A stretch of 64,000 nucleotides of DNA from Flavobacterium sp. (GCA_014379405.1 JACMLU010000005.1:124001-188000); one strand, 5' to 3'. Shown: positions 18,519 through 27,645, numbered from the stretch's first letter. The notes: generated by a model not told the origin, from the sequence alone. Translations and numbers: made by a program.

Positions 18519-18539
18519 ATTCAAAAATTACGCCTTTTT

Positions 18540-19562
18540 ATGCAAAATCCAGAGGTTTTTATACTTGCAATCGAAAGTTCTTGCGATGACACTGCTGCAG
18601 CGGTTTTACATAACGACAAAGTTTTGTCGAATGTTGTTGCCAATCAGTTGATTCACAACCAATATGGCGGTGTAGTTCCTGAACTAGCTTCACGTGCCCA
18701 TCAACAAAACATAGTTCCGGTGATAGATGCTGCGCTTCGCAAAGCAAATATAAAAAAAGAACAGCTTTCCGCAATCGCCTTTACGCAAGGTCCTGGTTTG
18801 ATGGGATCGCTTCTAGTAGGAAGTTCCTTTGCCAAATCGTTGTCGCTTGCCTTGCAAATTCCATTGATAGCCGTAAACCATATGCAAGCCCATATTTTGG
18901 CTCATTTTATAGCAGAAGAAGGATTTGAAAAACCAACATTCCCGTTTTTAGCGCTGACTATTTCGGGTGGACATACCCAAATCGTAAAAGTAAACGACTT
19001 TTTCGATATGGAAATCATTGGCGAAACCACCGATGATGCCGTGGGAGAAGCTTTCGACAAAAGTGCCAAAATATTGGGACTTCCCTATCCCGGCGGCCCA
19101 TTGATAGATAAATATGCAAAACTCGGAAATCCAAAAGCTTTTGTTTTTACCAAACCAAAAGTTCCCGGATTAGATTTCAGTTTTTCTGGCTTGAAAACGG
19201 CAATTCTCTATTTCATCCAAAAGAAAAAACTGGAAAACCCCAATTTTATCGAAGAAAACAGAGATGATATTTGCGCTTCCATCCAAGGCACGATCATCGA
19301 AATCTTGATGGACAAATTGAAATTGGCCGTAAAAGAAACAGGCATCAAGCAAATCGCCATTGGAGGAGGCGTTTCTGCCAATTCTGGAATTAGAAATACA
19401 TTGAAACAAGCCGAAACCAAATACGGTTGGAAGACGTTCATTCCAAAATTTGAATATACTACCGATAATGCTGCCATGATTGGAATTGTAGGTTATCAAA
19501 AGTTTTTATCTAAAAATTTCGAAACTTCTGCTGTCGTTTCAAAAGCTCGAATTCAATTCTAA
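18540..19562 (+). CDS. tsaD: tRNA N6-adenosine threonylcarbamoyltransferase TsaD
   Basis: A 341-residue Kae1/Qri7-family enzyme that transfers threonylcarbamoyl to A37 of ANN-decoding tRNAs, together with TsaB and TsaE. Motifs are ILAIESSCDDTAAAV, NHMQAHILAHF (metal-binding His pair), LTISGGHTQIV, TTDDAVGEAFDKSAKILGL and AIGGGVSANSGIR. I chose the ATG at 18540 (MQNPEVFILAIESS) over a longer upstream frame because family members start close to the IESSCDDT motif and the promoter element lies inside the longer version. rsmE follows by 3 bp. Confidence 0.96.
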   Translation: MQNPEVFILAIESSCDDTAAAVLHNDKVLSNVVANQLIHNQYGGVVPELASRAHQQNIVPVIDAALRKANIKKEQLSAIAFTQGPGLMGSLLVGSSFAKSLSLALQIPLIAVNHMQAHILAHFIAEEGFEKPTFPFLALTISGGHTQIVKVNDFFDMEIIGETTDDAVGEAFDKSAKILGLPYPGGPLIDKYAKLGNPKAFVFTKPKVPGLDFSFSGLKTAILYFIQKKKLENPNFIEENRDDICASIQGTIIEILMDKLKLAVKETGIKQIAIGGGVSANSGIRNTLKQAETKYGWKTFIPKFEYTTDNAAMIGIVGYQKFLSKNFETSAVVSKARIQF

Positions 19563-19565
19563 ATT

Positions 19566-20273
19566 ATGCAATTATTTTACAATCCAACAATAAATGAAAC
19601 TACTGAAAGCTTTTCTTTTGACAAAGAAGAAAGCAAACACATCATTAAAGTATTGCGTAAAAAAGATACCGATATTTTATTCGTGACCAATGGTTTGGGG
19701 CTTCTATTTAAAACCGAAATTACATTAGCTTCAGACAATAAATGTACGGTACAAATTCTCTCTGTCGAAAAAGTAGCGCCTTCAAAATTTCAGTTGCATC
19801 TGGCGGTGGCTCCCACCAAAATGAATGACCGCTACGAATGGTTTTTGGAAAAAGCAACCGAAATTGGCATACACGAAATCACCCCAATTATTTGCGATCG
19901 CTCCGAACGAAAAGTGGTCAATAAAGAACGTTTTGAAAAAATTCTATTGACCGCAATGAAACAATCCAATGTATTGTTTTTGCCAAAATTGAACGAAGCT
20001 ATCACTTTCAAAGAATTTATCAAACTCAAAAATGAAGGCTTGCAATTAATTGCCCACTGCGAAGAAACATACAAAAAATCATTGAAATCGGTATTAAAAC
20101 CGGACGAAAACGTAACCTTGCTTATAGGCCCAGAAGGCGATTTTTCGGAAAAAGAAATTATACTGGCTCTTGAGAACAATTTTACGCCAGTATCATTGGG
20201 AAATACAAGATTACGTACTGAAACTGCTGCTATTGTAGCTTGTCATAGCGTTGTTTTTGCAAATGAAGAATAA
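19566..20273 (+). CDS. rsmE: 16S rRNA (uracil1498-N3)-methyltransferase
   Basis: A 235-residue SPOUT-class methyltransferase that methylates U1498 in 16S rRNA helix 44. It has an N-terminal PUA-like domain (FSFDKEESKHIIKVLRKK) and a C-terminal trefoil-knot SAM site, LLIGPEGDFSEKEI with LGNTRLRTETAAIVA. The EKATEIGI motif is also typical. It is tightly packed between tsaD (3 bp) and the DUF4159 gene (6 bp). Confidence 0.95.
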   Translation: MQLFYNPTINETTESFSFDKEESKHIIKVLRKKDTDILFVTNGLGLLFKTEITLASDNKCTVQILSVEKVAPSKFQLHLAVAPTKMNDRYEWFLEKATEIGIHEITPIICDRSERKVVNKERFEKILLTAMKQSNVLFLPKLNEAITFKEFIKLKNEGLQLIAHCEETYKKSLKSVLKPDENVTLLIGPEGDFSEKEIILALENNFTPVSLGNTRLRTETAAIVACHSVVFANEE

Positions 20274-20279
20274 CAAATT

Positions 20280-20918
20280 ATGAAAAACCTATTCTATCTA
20301 TTGCTATTAATTTCTTTCGTTTCATTTTCCCAAGAAATTGCCTTGGTAAAATACAGCGGTGGTGGCGATTGGTATGCCAATCCTACTTCATTGCCCAATT
20401 TGATAAAATATTGCAACGCTAAAATCAATACCAAAATCAAACTCAAACCTGCCACCGTAGAACCCAGTAGTCCCGATTTACTATCTTATCCTTTTCTTCA
20501 TATGACAGGTCATGGAAACGTGGTTTTCAGCGATTCAGATGTTATTAATTTGAGAAATTATTTGACCTCGGGAGGTTTTCTGCATATAGACGATAATTAT
20601 GGAATGAATCAATACATTCGGAAAGAAATTAAAAAAATATTCCCTACTACTGATTTGGTAGAAATTCCAGCCAATCACCAAATCTTTCAAAAACCCTATC
20701 TTTTTACTAGCGGTTTGCCCAAAATTCACGAACATGATGGCAAACGACCACAAGCTTTCGGCATATTTGTAGAAAACAGATTGGTATTGCTTTACACCTT
20801 CGAATGTGATTTAGGCGATGGTTGGGAAGATCCCGAAGTGAATAACGACCCAGCTGATGTTCGTGAAAAAGCCCTGAAAATGGGAGCTAATATAATCAAC
20901 TACATTTTCAATAATTAA
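20280..20918 (+). CDS. DUF4159 domain-containing exported protein
   Basis: A 212-residue protein with a signal peptide (FYLLLLISFVSFSQ) and the DUF4159 domain. The domain has a glutamine-amidotransferase-like Rossmann pattern: YPFLHMTGHGNVVFSD, LRNYLTSGGFLHIDD, and later HDGKRPQAFGIFVENRLVLLYT with DLGDGWEDPEV. Function is unknown. It is the last gene of the tsaD-rsmE run. Confidence 0.88.
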   Translation: MKNLFYLLLLISFVSFSQEIALVKYSGGGDWYANPTSLPNLIKYCNAKINTKIKLKPATVEPSSPDLLSYPFLHMTGHGNVVFSDSDVINLRNYLTSGGFLHIDDNYGMNQYIRKEIKKIFPTTDLVEIPANHQIFQKPYLFTSGLPKIHEHDGKRPQAFGIFVENRLVLLYTFECDLGDGWEDPEVNNDPADVREKALKMGANIINYIFNN

Positions 20919-21044
20919 ATACAGACCGCTAGCCTTACATCATAACAAGTTGGTTTTCAACTAAATATTTGCGTTTTTAATAATTTTATTGTACTATTGT
21001 TGAATAATTAACTCTAATTAATATTTTTTAACCAAACTAATATT

Positions 21045-22022
21045 ATGAAAAAAATTCTATTTTCCGCAGCAGCCATCCTGATGCTTTTTGCATGTCAAAA
21101 CGAAGCAACAGATGCAAACGCAACAGAAACAAGCGCCGTAGCGCGTCGTAGTTGTGCTTCACAAGATGTTTTGGCTGAACAATTGGCAGCTGACCCAACA
21201 TTGGCCATCAGGATGAACGAAATTGAAGCCTTCACCCAAAAAAGAATTGCTTCTCTTTCTAATTATAGATTAGTAGGTGGTAAAATTGAAATTCCGGTTG
21301 TAGTAAATGTTTTATACAGAACTAATGCCGAAAATATTTCCTTGGAACAAATACAATCTCAAATTGACATTTTAAACAAAGATTTTACAGCTACAAATTC
21401 CGATTTCAACAAAGTTCCTCAAATGTTTTCGGCAGTGGCTGCAAATGTTGATATTACTTTTAAATTGGAAACTAACATTGGAGATGGAGGAGTAATCAGA
21501 AAATCGACAAAAAAAACCTCTTGGGGAACAAGAGATGCTATGAAAAATAGCAAACAAGGTGGAATAGATCCTACTTCACCCTCAACAACACTAAATATAT
21601 GGGCTTGCACAATTGGAGGAGGCATTTTGGGCTATGCCCAATTCCCTGGAGGAAAATTAGCAACAGATGGTGTCGTGGTTGATTCCAAATATTTTGGATT
21701 ATCAGGCTCTGCAAGTGCACCCTATAATTTAGGACGAACTGCCACACATGAAGTTGGACACTGGATGAATTTACGCCATATTTGGGGTGATGCTTCCTGC
21801 GGAAATGATTTAGTTGAAGACACTCCTGTACACAAAACAGCAAATTATACGGCTACTGCACCATTTATAAGTTCATGTCTGCCAGCAGATCATTATGAAA
21901 TGCCAATGAACTATATGGATTATACCAATGACGATTTGATGTATATGTTCACTAACGGACAAAAAGCAAGAATGGCGGCTATATTTGCGGTCGGCGGAGT
22001 AAGAGCTGGTTTCAGAAATTAA
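21045..22022 (+). CDS. M43-family zinc metalloprotease lipoprotein
   Basis: A 325-residue pappalysin/cytophagalysin-type protease. The N-terminal signal ends in a lipobox (LMLFAC, Cys17), so it is probably a lipoprotein. The catalytic metzincin motif HEVGHWMNLRHIWG is near residue 231, and the Met-turn-like MPMNYMDYTNDDLMYMF follows about 50 residues later. Cys residues around the active site (DASCGNDLV, SSCLPADH) fit the M43 pattern. It presumably degrades extracellular protein. A 126-bp leader separates it from the previous gene. Confidence 0.9.
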   Translation: MKKILFSAAAILMLFACQNEATDANATETSAVARRSCASQDVLAEQLAADPTLAIRMNEIEAFTQKRIASLSNYRLVGGKIEIPVVVNVLYRTNAENISLEQIQSQIDILNKDFTATNSDFNKVPQMFSAVAANVDITFKLETNIGDGGVIRKSTKKTSWGTRDAMKNSKQGGIDPTSPSTTLNIWACTIGGGILGYAQFPGGKLATDGVVVDSKYFGLSGSASAPYNLGRTATHEVGHWMNLRHIWGDASCGNDLVEDTPVHKTANYTATAPFISSCLPADHYEMPMNYMDYTNDDLMYMFTNGQKARMAAIFAVGGVRAGFRN

Positions 22023-22045
22023 ACCTTTAATTTTTTAGATTACAA

Positions 22046-22075
22046 AACTCGCTATTTTTTGGCGAGTTTTTTTAT
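22046..22075 (+). terminator. Rho-independent terminator after the M43 protease
   Basis: Stem AAACTCGC / GCGAGTTT (22046-22053 with 22063-22070) followed by a T run. It lies 24 bp after the protease stop codon. Confidence 0.85.
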
Positions 22076-22097
22076 CTTTATCCTCTAAAAACATTAG

Positions 22098-23189
22098 ATG
22101 GTGACTTCAAAAATAATAGCAAACGGTATTTTAAGAGCAATAGGTTTTTTACTTTTGGTAACGGTATCCTTGTATTTCTTATATCAAATACAGTCCGTTT
22201 TAATATATCTGGTGGTAGCTTTGATTCTTACATTAATAGGAAATCCAATTCTTGACTTCTTCAAAAAAAGATTGAAATTCAAGCATATTTGGGCAACAAT
22301 TACCACGCTTTTTATTTTCATCCTCTTTATTGCTGGTTTTATATTGATGTTTATCCCTTTGATTTCTTCTCAAGGACAAAATTTATCACTTCTAAAAACG
22401 ACTGAAATCGAAAAAAACATAACGCAATTAACCTACCAAACTTCTGCTTTTTTAGAAAGCCACAACATCGATTCGAAACAAATGCTCAAGGAAGCCAATA
22501 TCTCTTCCAAAATAAATTTCAATTTTATCCCCAATTTTTTGAATATGGTTTTGGGAACCATCAGCAGCATAGGAATTGGATTGGCATCGGTATTATTTAT
22601 TACTTTTTTCTTCCTGAAAGATCGATTGATGTTTGTGGTTGGAGCCAAAAAATTAATTCCGGACAGCCAAGAAGACAAGATTTTGAATTCAGTTCATAAA
22701 ATAAACCATTTGTTATCTCGCTATTTTATAGGTCTTTTGCTCCAATTATTTATAGTCTTTCTTTTATATATCATTGTGTTATTTATTTTTGGAATACCCA
22801 ATCTGTTCATCATTGCCTTTTTGTGTGCCATATTGAATATTGTTCCCTACATTGGTCCACTGATAGCTTCCGTCTTGGCAGCGATTTTAACTATGTTGAG
22901 TAACTTGGGAAGTGATTTTCAAACCGAAATATTGCCAACCACCATCTATGTTTTAATCGGATTTTGGATAGTACAGGTCATCGACAACAACCTCTCGCAA
23001 CCCATCATTTTTTCTAAAAGTGTCAGTTCACACCCTTTGGAAATCTTTCTTGTCATCTTGATTGCGGGATTCCTTTCGGGAATTTTAGGGATGATTATTG
23101 CCGTTCCGCTGTATACTATCCTGAAAGTAATTGGAAAAGAGTTTTTTCCAGAAAATGCAGTCATAAAACTACTCACTAAAGATATTTAA
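22098..23189 (+). CDS. AI-2E family transporter (PerM/TqsA-like)
   Basis: A 363-residue integral membrane protein with about eight TM helices in the AI-2E/UPF0118 pattern: paired N-terminal helices, a soluble helical segment (about 95-140), then a C-terminal helical bundle with FGIPNLFIIAFLCAILNIVPYIGPLIAS and VQVIDNNLSQPIIFSKSVSSHP. Members export autoinducer-2 or act as Na+/H+ antiporters. The substrate cannot be told from sequence. The next gene starts 2 bp after the stop. Confidence 0.88.
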   Translation: MVTSKIIANGILRAIGFLLLVTVSLYFLYQIQSVLIYLVVALILTLIGNPILDFFKKRLKFKHIWATITTLFIFILFIAGFILMFIPLISSQGQNLSLLKTTEIEKNITQLTYQTSAFLESHNIDSKQMLKEANISSKINFNFIPNFLNMVLGTISSIGIGLASVLFITFFFLKDRLMFVVGAKKLIPDSQEDKILNSVHKINHLLSRYFIGLLLQLFIVFLLYIIVLFIFGIPNLFIIAFLCAILNIVPYIGPLIASVLAAILTMLSNLGSDFQTEILPTTIYVLIGFWIVQVIDNNLSQPIIFSKSVSSHPLEIFLVILIAGFLSGILGMIIAVPLYTILKVIGKEFFPENAVIKLLTKDI

Positions 23190-23191
23190 GT

Positions 23192-24373
23192 TTGGATTTT
23201 AAAATTCTAAATCCGGAAATTCAACAGTTTATCAATGCAAATATTGATAAAAACATCACGAAATTAGCCTTACATAAGAACCCTTTACCTGATGTGGAAT
23301 GGATTGCCGTCTTGAACCAGATTGAAGCCAAAACCAAGGCGAGACTCAAATTACCGACTTGGTTCGCATCCAATAATATTGTTTATCCCAGCAAAATATC
23401 TGTTGAGCAAACCTCATCCGAAAAAACGGCTTCTTACAAAGCTTCCCTAATTTCTGGCAAAAACCTAATTGATTTGACGGGCGGTTTTGGAGTGGATGAT
23501 TTCTATTTTGCAAATAAAATGAATGCCGTGGTGCATTGCGAAATAAATCCTGAACTTTCCCAGATTGTTCAACACAATTTCGAGAAATTGAATGTAAAAA
23601 ACATCAGTTGTTATTCTGGAGACAGTCTAGAAACTTTGGTAAAATTAAACACCAAATGGGATTGGATTTACATCGACCCCTCCAGAAGAAACGATGCCAA
23701 AGGCAAAGTTTTCATGCTCGAAGATTGCTTGCCCAATGTACCTAAACATCTGGATCTGTTGTTTCAACATTCGGATTCAATTTTAATAAAAACAGCTCCT
23801 CTACTAGATATTTCGGCGGGATTATTGGAAATCAAAAACGTAAAAAGCATCCATATTGTTGCATTAGAAAACGAGGTAAAGGAATTGTTATGGGAATTGC
23901 AAAAAAACTATTCAGGAAAAATAACCATTAAAACCGTGAATCTTGTAAAGGAAAAAATAGATACTTTCGAATTCGTTTTGGACTATGCTTCCGAGAACCC
24001 AAAATATGGTTTGCCCAGCAACTATTTATATGAACCCAATAGCGCCATAATGAAATCGGGAGGTTTTGATGAAGTAGGCACTTTTTACAAGCTCAACAAA
24101 CTGCACAAACATTCCCATTTATATACCAATGAAAATCTCATTACTTTTCCGGGGAGAGTTTTCGAAATTGAAAATTCATTCCCCTATCATAAAAACGAAA
24201 TGAAAATTCATCTCGAAAAGCAACAGTTCAATATTACGACCCGAAATTTTCCTGACACCGTCGAAAATATTCGAAAAAAATGGAAAATAAAAGACGGTGG
24301 AAATCGCTATTGTTTTTTCACGACCGATGAAAATGACAATAAAATAGTTTTAATTTGCAAAAAAATACACTAA
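23192..24373 (+). CDS. Class I SAM-dependent methyltransferase (THUMP-like)
   Basis: A 393-residue protein with a class I methyltransferase core: motif I is LIDLTGGFGVDDFYF (about 91-105), motif II HCEINPELSQIV, and motif IV DWIYIDPSRRNDAKGK. The C-terminal part resembles the THUMP-like domain of this family, suggesting RNA as substrate. The start is a TTG at 23192, two bases past the stop of the upstream gene. The first 18 bases of the next frame overlap its end only if a longer start is used there. Confidence 0.82.
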   Translation: MDFKILNPEIQQFINANIDKNITKLALHKNPLPDVEWIAVLNQIEAKTKARLKLPTWFASNNIVYPSKISVEQTSSEKTASYKASLISGKNLIDLTGGFGVDDFYFANKMNAVVHCEINPELSQIVQHNFEKLNVKNISCYSGDSLETLVKLNTKWDWIYIDPSRRNDAKGKVFMLEDCLPNVPKHLDLLFQHSDSILIKTAPLLDISAGLLEIKNVKSIHIVALENEVKELLWELQKNYSGKITIKTVNLVKEKIDTFEFVLDYASENPKYGLPSNYLYEPNSAIMKSGGFDEVGTFYKLNKLHKHSHLYTNENLITFPGRVFEIENSFPYHKNEMKIHLEKQQFNITTRNFPDTVENIRKKWKIKDGGNRYCFFTTDENDNKIVLICKKIH

Positions 24374-24375
24374 AA

Positions 24376-24945
24376 ATGAACAAGGTAGTCCTATTAATTT
24401 TATTCTTAATCACCAACACTTTATTTGCCCAAAAACCTTGTGAATACAGTACCAATGTTAACGATTCTATTGGAACTTATAAGTTAACAAAAGAATACAT
24501 GGTTTATGAAAAAAAATTCGCTGGAAATTCCAGTTATATCTTCTATTCATTGGCATTGACCGATGGAACGCCAACGCTTAATTTGCAGCTTATCAAAAAA
24601 AGCAAGGATTTTATGAAAGCCAATTGTTTTGATAAAAATTCAAAGCTGTTCTTGCAATTGAATAATGGAAAAATCGTGATGCTTATTCACATCGACCAAG
24701 AAAACTGCGGTTCATTACTTCGTGACAGCGAAGGGTATGACAACAGGGTGCTAGCAGGAACCTTTATGTTTATAAAAGGTTCTATGGAAGATTTGAAAAG
24801 CTCTCCTGTAAATTTAATGCGAATTAAATACCTGACAGACCTTGAAGATTATGTCATCCAAAAGGAATTTAAATCCGAAATGAATAACGAGGTATACCAT
24901 CCTGAAACCTACTTTATCGAAAATTTACGCTGTATCGACAAATAA
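24376..24945 (+). CDS. Hypothetical exported protein
   Basis: About 189 residues. I prefer the ATG at 24376, two bases past the preceding stop, because it puts the signal peptide MNKVVLLILFLITNTLFAQ at the N-terminus. A longer frame starts at 24355. The mature part contains PCEYSTNVNDSIGTYKLT, a conserved-looking central region (LFLQLNNGKIVMLIH) and two Cys near the end. I do not recognise the family. Probably periplasmic. Confidence 0.7.
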   Translation: MNKVVLLILFLITNTLFAQKPCEYSTNVNDSIGTYKLTKEYMVYEKKFAGNSSYIFYSLALTDGTPTLNLQLIKKSKDFMKANCFDKNSKLFLQLNNGKIVMLIHIDQENCGSLLRDSEGYDNRVLAGTFMFIKGSMEDLKSSPVNLMRIKYLTDLEDYVIQKEFKSEMNNEVYHPETYFIENLRCIDK

Positions 24946-24958
24946 CAACATTCTAAAT

Positions 24959-25092
24959 TATACACGAATTTCACGAATTATCACAAATTTACAATCTTTA
25001 AAAATTGGATTACACAAATTTCATCTATGCCAAAAATTTGTGTAATTAAAAACAATTAATTATTAGTGTTAATTAGTGAAATTCGTGTTTAT
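24959..25092. repeat. Nested palindromic intergenic repeat (CACGAATT-type units)
   Basis: Tandem degenerate octamers of CACGAATT (ACACGAATTTCACGAATTA from 24962) are mirrored by TAATTAGTGAAATTCGTGT near 25070-25088. An inner pair (ATTACACAAATTT and AAATTTGTGTAATT) lies between them. The whole can fold as one long hairpin. It lies between convergent genes. Such CACGAATT arrays are familiar as intergenic repeats in flavobacteria. Confidence 0.75.
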
Positions 25093-25105
25093 CTTTTTTT
25101 AAAAA

Positions 25106-25765
25106 CTAATCGCATTTCCATTTAACATTCGAAACCTTGTCGGTTAAGGCTGATTTCAAATTGTAGTGCCACCATTCCGAATCAAAGGAATTGAATCCAT
25201 TTTGCGTCATTACTTTTTTTAACAACACCCTGTTCTTTTTTACTTTTTTCGAAAGTTGGCTATAATTATGACTAGCTTCAATACCAAAATGGTCAAAGGA
25301 GGTTCCCATATCCAATTCTTTTCCTGCAGAATCGACTAAAGATATGTCCACAGCTCCCCCTCTATTATGAATGGAACCTTTAGCTGGATCGGCAACATAA
25401 GAAGGATTCGAAACAATTTGCCACATTTTTTTCTGGATGTCCAAAGGACGGTAACAATCGAAAAACTTGATTTTATAGCCTTTTTTCATAAAAACGGCAT
25501 TGGCTTTGATGATGGCCTTGACGGTTTTCAATCGCAAAAAGCATTCGCCGCAATCATAGACTTTGGCCTTCAAGAAATTATCAGATGTGGCATATTTCAT
25601 ATCATAAACAAAATCTTGACTATAGTCTTTAATATTCACGAAAGTGGTGTCGTTGACAACGGTTTTATTTACTGAACCGACATCAGGAATTCCCGTTTGG
25701 GATTTACACGAAACCGATGAAAATAAAACACAAAGAAACCACAAGGATTTGAAATGAAAAGTCAT
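25106..25765 (-). CDS. M15D (VanX-like) D-Ala-D-Ala dipeptidase, lipoprotein
   Basis: A 219-residue zinc dipeptidase of the VanX/DdpX type, cleaving D-Ala-D-Ala. It has a lipoprotein-like signal (FLCVLFSSVSC, Cys20). The zinc-site motif is SIHNRGGAVDISL (SxHxxGxAxD, His and Asp ligands) and the catalytic Glu and last His ligand are in SEWWHYNL. DCYRPLDIQ matches the family's conserved Arg motif. Here it is most likely a peptidoglycan-recycling enzyme rather than vancomycin resistance, since no vanHAS-like neighbours occur. Confidence 0.88.
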   Translation of the reverse strand: MTFHFKSLWFLCVLFSSVSCKSQTGIPDVGSVNKTVVNDTTFVNIKDYSQDFVYDMKYATSDNFLKAKVYDCGECFLRLKTVKAIIKANAVFMKKGYKIKFFDCYRPLDIQKKMWQIVSNPSYVADPAKGSIHNRGGAVDISLVDSAGKELDMGTSFDHFGIEASHNYSQLSKKVKKNRVLLKKVMTQNGFNSFDSEWWHYNLKSALTDKVSNVKWKCD

Positions 25766-25844
25766 AAATGCTATTTTTTATAAAAATAGGCAAATCAGGG
25801 GAATTGAAGCAAAATTTTAGCATAAACCTAAATTCAATTATTAT

Positions 25845-26001
25845 TTTATCCCCTAGGGGTTTCATATTGGTAGCTTTTAAAGTGCTGCATCAATTTGTCC
25901 CGTTAGGGACTATACCAAATTCAAGATAAATGTATATTCCCTGACGGGACAAGAGATAAGGGAACATTTTTTTACCAATATGAAATCCCTACGGGATAAA
26001 A
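25845..26001. repeat. REP-like nested palindromic element, copy A
   Basis: About 157 bp. Outer arms contain TTTCATATTGGTA (25860-25872) and TACCAATATGAAA (25972-25984), flanked by near-matching ATCCC-type ends (TTTATCCCcTAGGGG and CCCTACGGGATAAA). Inner arms carry TTTGTCCCGTTAGGGACT and a CCTGACGGGACAA counterpart. Copy B lies at 42897-43053. The design resembles REP/BIME elements moved by RAYT (Y1) transposases. No such transposase is in the window. Confidence 0.8.
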
Positions 26002-26097
26002 GGCATTACAAACCAAAGTATTACCAATCAAAATAGACTTTTGAAAAATTTAACTAATTTTACAGTCGCAACTACTTATATTTTTATATATTTGCAC

Positions 26098-26113
26098 TAC
26101 GTATTTATACTTA
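26098..26113. promoter_or_regulatory. Candidate nitrate-regulon operator upstream of SUMT gene
   Basis: TACGTATTTATACTTA, a 7-2-7 inverted repeat of the type found before other nitrate genes in this window. Its last two bases overlap a -7-like TACTTTTG (26112-26119). The ATG of the SUMT gene is 78 bp downstream. Confidence 0.6.
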
Positions 26114-26191
26114 CTTTTGATAATGTGAAATTATTAATCAATAATAACGACAAAATATAAGTAACTGAATTGCAACCAATACAAGGAAAAA

Positions 26192-26989
26192 ATGACACAC
26201 AATAATCCAAAACTAACTATCGTGGGTGCTGGCCCAGGCGATGTGGAACTCATCACTTTGAAAGCCATCAAAGCACTGAAAAATGCCGATGTCGTTCTGT
26301 ATGATGCGCTCATCAATGAAGAATTGTTGCAATATGCCAACAAAAATGCGGAGATTCTTTTCGTGGGTAAACGAATTGGATGCCACGCTTATACCCAAGA
26401 CCAAATCAACGACCTAATTGTTTCTATGGCGCAACGTCACGGTCACGTGGTGCGCTTGAAAGGCGGCGATCCCTTCATCTTTGGTCGTGGTGGCGAAGAA
26501 ATAGAATACGCACAACGATTTAACATAGAAACTGCCATTGTTCCCGGAATATCATCTTCTATGGGCGTTCCTGCAGCCAACGGAATCAGCTTAACACAAA
26601 GAGGAATTTCCGAGAGTTTTTGGGTCATCACGGGAACCACTTCGGATCATAAATTATCTAAAGATGTTGCTTTGGCATCCCAATCCTCGGCAACGGTAGT
26701 CATATTGATGGGAATGAACAAATTGGACGAAATCGTTTCGATTTACCAAACCAACAGAACAGACGATTTGCCAGTGGCCATCATACAAAACGGAACCAAA
26801 AGCACGGAAAAAAAAGTATTTGGAAACATAAGCTCCATCTCGAAATTGGTCGCTGAACACCAACTCTCCTCGCCAGCCATCATCGTCATTGGCGAAGTGG
26901 TAAAACATTCTTTAAACTTTACCCAATATTTTGAAGAAGCCTATTTGGAGGAAGAAGAATTCGTTTTCCAAAATTTGGATATTTTTTAA
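26192..26989 (+). CDS. cobA: Uroporphyrinogen-III C-methyltransferase (SUMT)
   Basis: A 265-residue SAM-dependent enzyme making precorrin-2 from uroporphyrinogen III, the first committed step to siroheme. Motifs are TIVGAGPGDVELITLKA (residues 10-26), VVRLKGGDPFIFGRGGEE, VPGISSSMGVPAANGISLTQR and VILMGMNKLDEI. It lacks the CysG dehydrogenase/ferrochelatase part, so precorrin-2 must be finished by another protein outside the window. Siroheme is needed by NirB (48.5 kb), and both genes carry the same candidate operator, which ties this gene to nitrite reduction. Confidence 0.93.
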   Translation: MTHNNPKLTIVGAGPGDVELITLKAIKALKNADVVLYDALINEELLQYANKNAEILFVGKRIGCHAYTQDQINDLIVSMAQRHGHVVRLKGGDPFIFGRGGEEIEYAQRFNIETAIVPGISSSMGVPAANGISLTQRGISESFWVITGTTSDHKLSKDVALASQSSATVVILMGMNKLDEIVSIYQTNRTDDLPVAIIQNGTKSTEKKVFGNISSISKLVAEHQLSSPAIIVIGEVVKHSLNFTQYFEEAYLEEEEFVFQNLDIF

Positions 26990-27023
26990 AAACCAACACA
27001 TACTCCCTGTTTTATGGGGATCT

Positions 27024-27058
27024 AAAAATACTGATTTGAAGATCGGTATTTTTTTTTG
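27024..27058 (+). terminator. Rho-independent terminator after SUMT gene
   Basis: Stem AATACTGATTT / AGATCGGTATT with G-T wobbles, then nine or more T residues, 35 bp past the stop codon. Confidence 0.7.
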
Positions 27059-27115
27059 AGTAACTTCAACTGTATCCTTCCTATTATTTAAATCAATACA
27101 AAACTTCAAAAAAAC

Positions 27116-27149
27116 CAAACCCCGTTTAAAACTTTTTAAACGGGGTTTG
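27116..27149. terminator. Bidirectional terminator hairpin
   Basis: Perfect 15-bp arms CAAACCCCGTTTAAA / TTTAAACGGGGTTTG with a 4-nt loop between the convergent SUMT gene and the downstream minus-strand lipoprotein gene. A/T tracts flank both sides, so it can end transcription from either direction. Confidence 0.85.
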
Positions 27150-27174
27150 AATTTTTAATAATTATCTAAAATAA

Positions 27175-27645
27175 TTATTTATCCACGCAATCCACAGTGG
27201 TAAATTTATATTTCACGTTATCAAAATCTATTGGTTCACCTTTGACAAAAGAAGAAGTTCCCAAATAAGTTTCAATTTTTCCGTTGCCCAAGATGAGTTC
27301 GTTTCCGCGTTTTAACAATGCCATTGGATTTTTATATAAAGCTTTATCTGTACCCGAAATAAAAGAGTAATCTACAAACAAGGTATCTCCACGAAATTCT
27401 CCAGCGATTTTCCCCACTTTTTTAGCTTTGTTAAGCACTTTCATCACCATCTCGCCCGTTATTTTGCCACTTTTCAAAGTGTTGACTTTTAATTCGAGAG
27501 TGTCTGTTTCATACAAAGCTTTGTAGCATTGCACGGTTACCGGCTTTTCAACCACATCCTTGACTTCAACATCTTTTGATTTTTTATTACAGCTTCCGAG
27601 TACAATGCTAGCCAACAGCAAACAAAACAGGCCTGAATTTTTCAT
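27175..27645 (-). CDS. Hypothetical lipoprotein
   Basis: About 156 residues with a clear lipobox (LLLASIVLGSC). I chose the ATG at 27645 (MKNSGLFCLL); an in-frame ATG four codons upstream (27657) is also possible. The mature part has a charged linker, then a beta-rich domain (LELKVNTLKSGKITGEMVMKV, then GEFRGDTLFVDYSF) that looks like a calycin/lipocalin-style barrel. No family recognised, and no clear link to nitrate genes. Confidence 0.75.
   Translation of the reverse strand: MKNSGLFCLLLASIVLGSCNKKSKDVEVKDVVEKPVTVQCYKALYETDTLELKVNTLKSGKITGEMVMKVLNKAKKVGKIAGEFRGDTLFVDYSFISGTDKALYKNPMALLKRGNELILGNGKIETYLGTSSFVKGEPIDFDNVKYKFTTVDCVDK

Noticed and set aside
24959..25092. CRISPR array in the repeat region
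   Set aside because: Units are 8 bp, degenerate and palindromic with no spacers of regular length, unlike a CRISPR array; no cas genes are present.
25106..25765. Vancomycin-resistance role for the VanX-like dipeptidase
   Set aside because: No vanH, ligase or regulator genes nearby; the lipoprotein signal fits a cell-wall housekeeping role.
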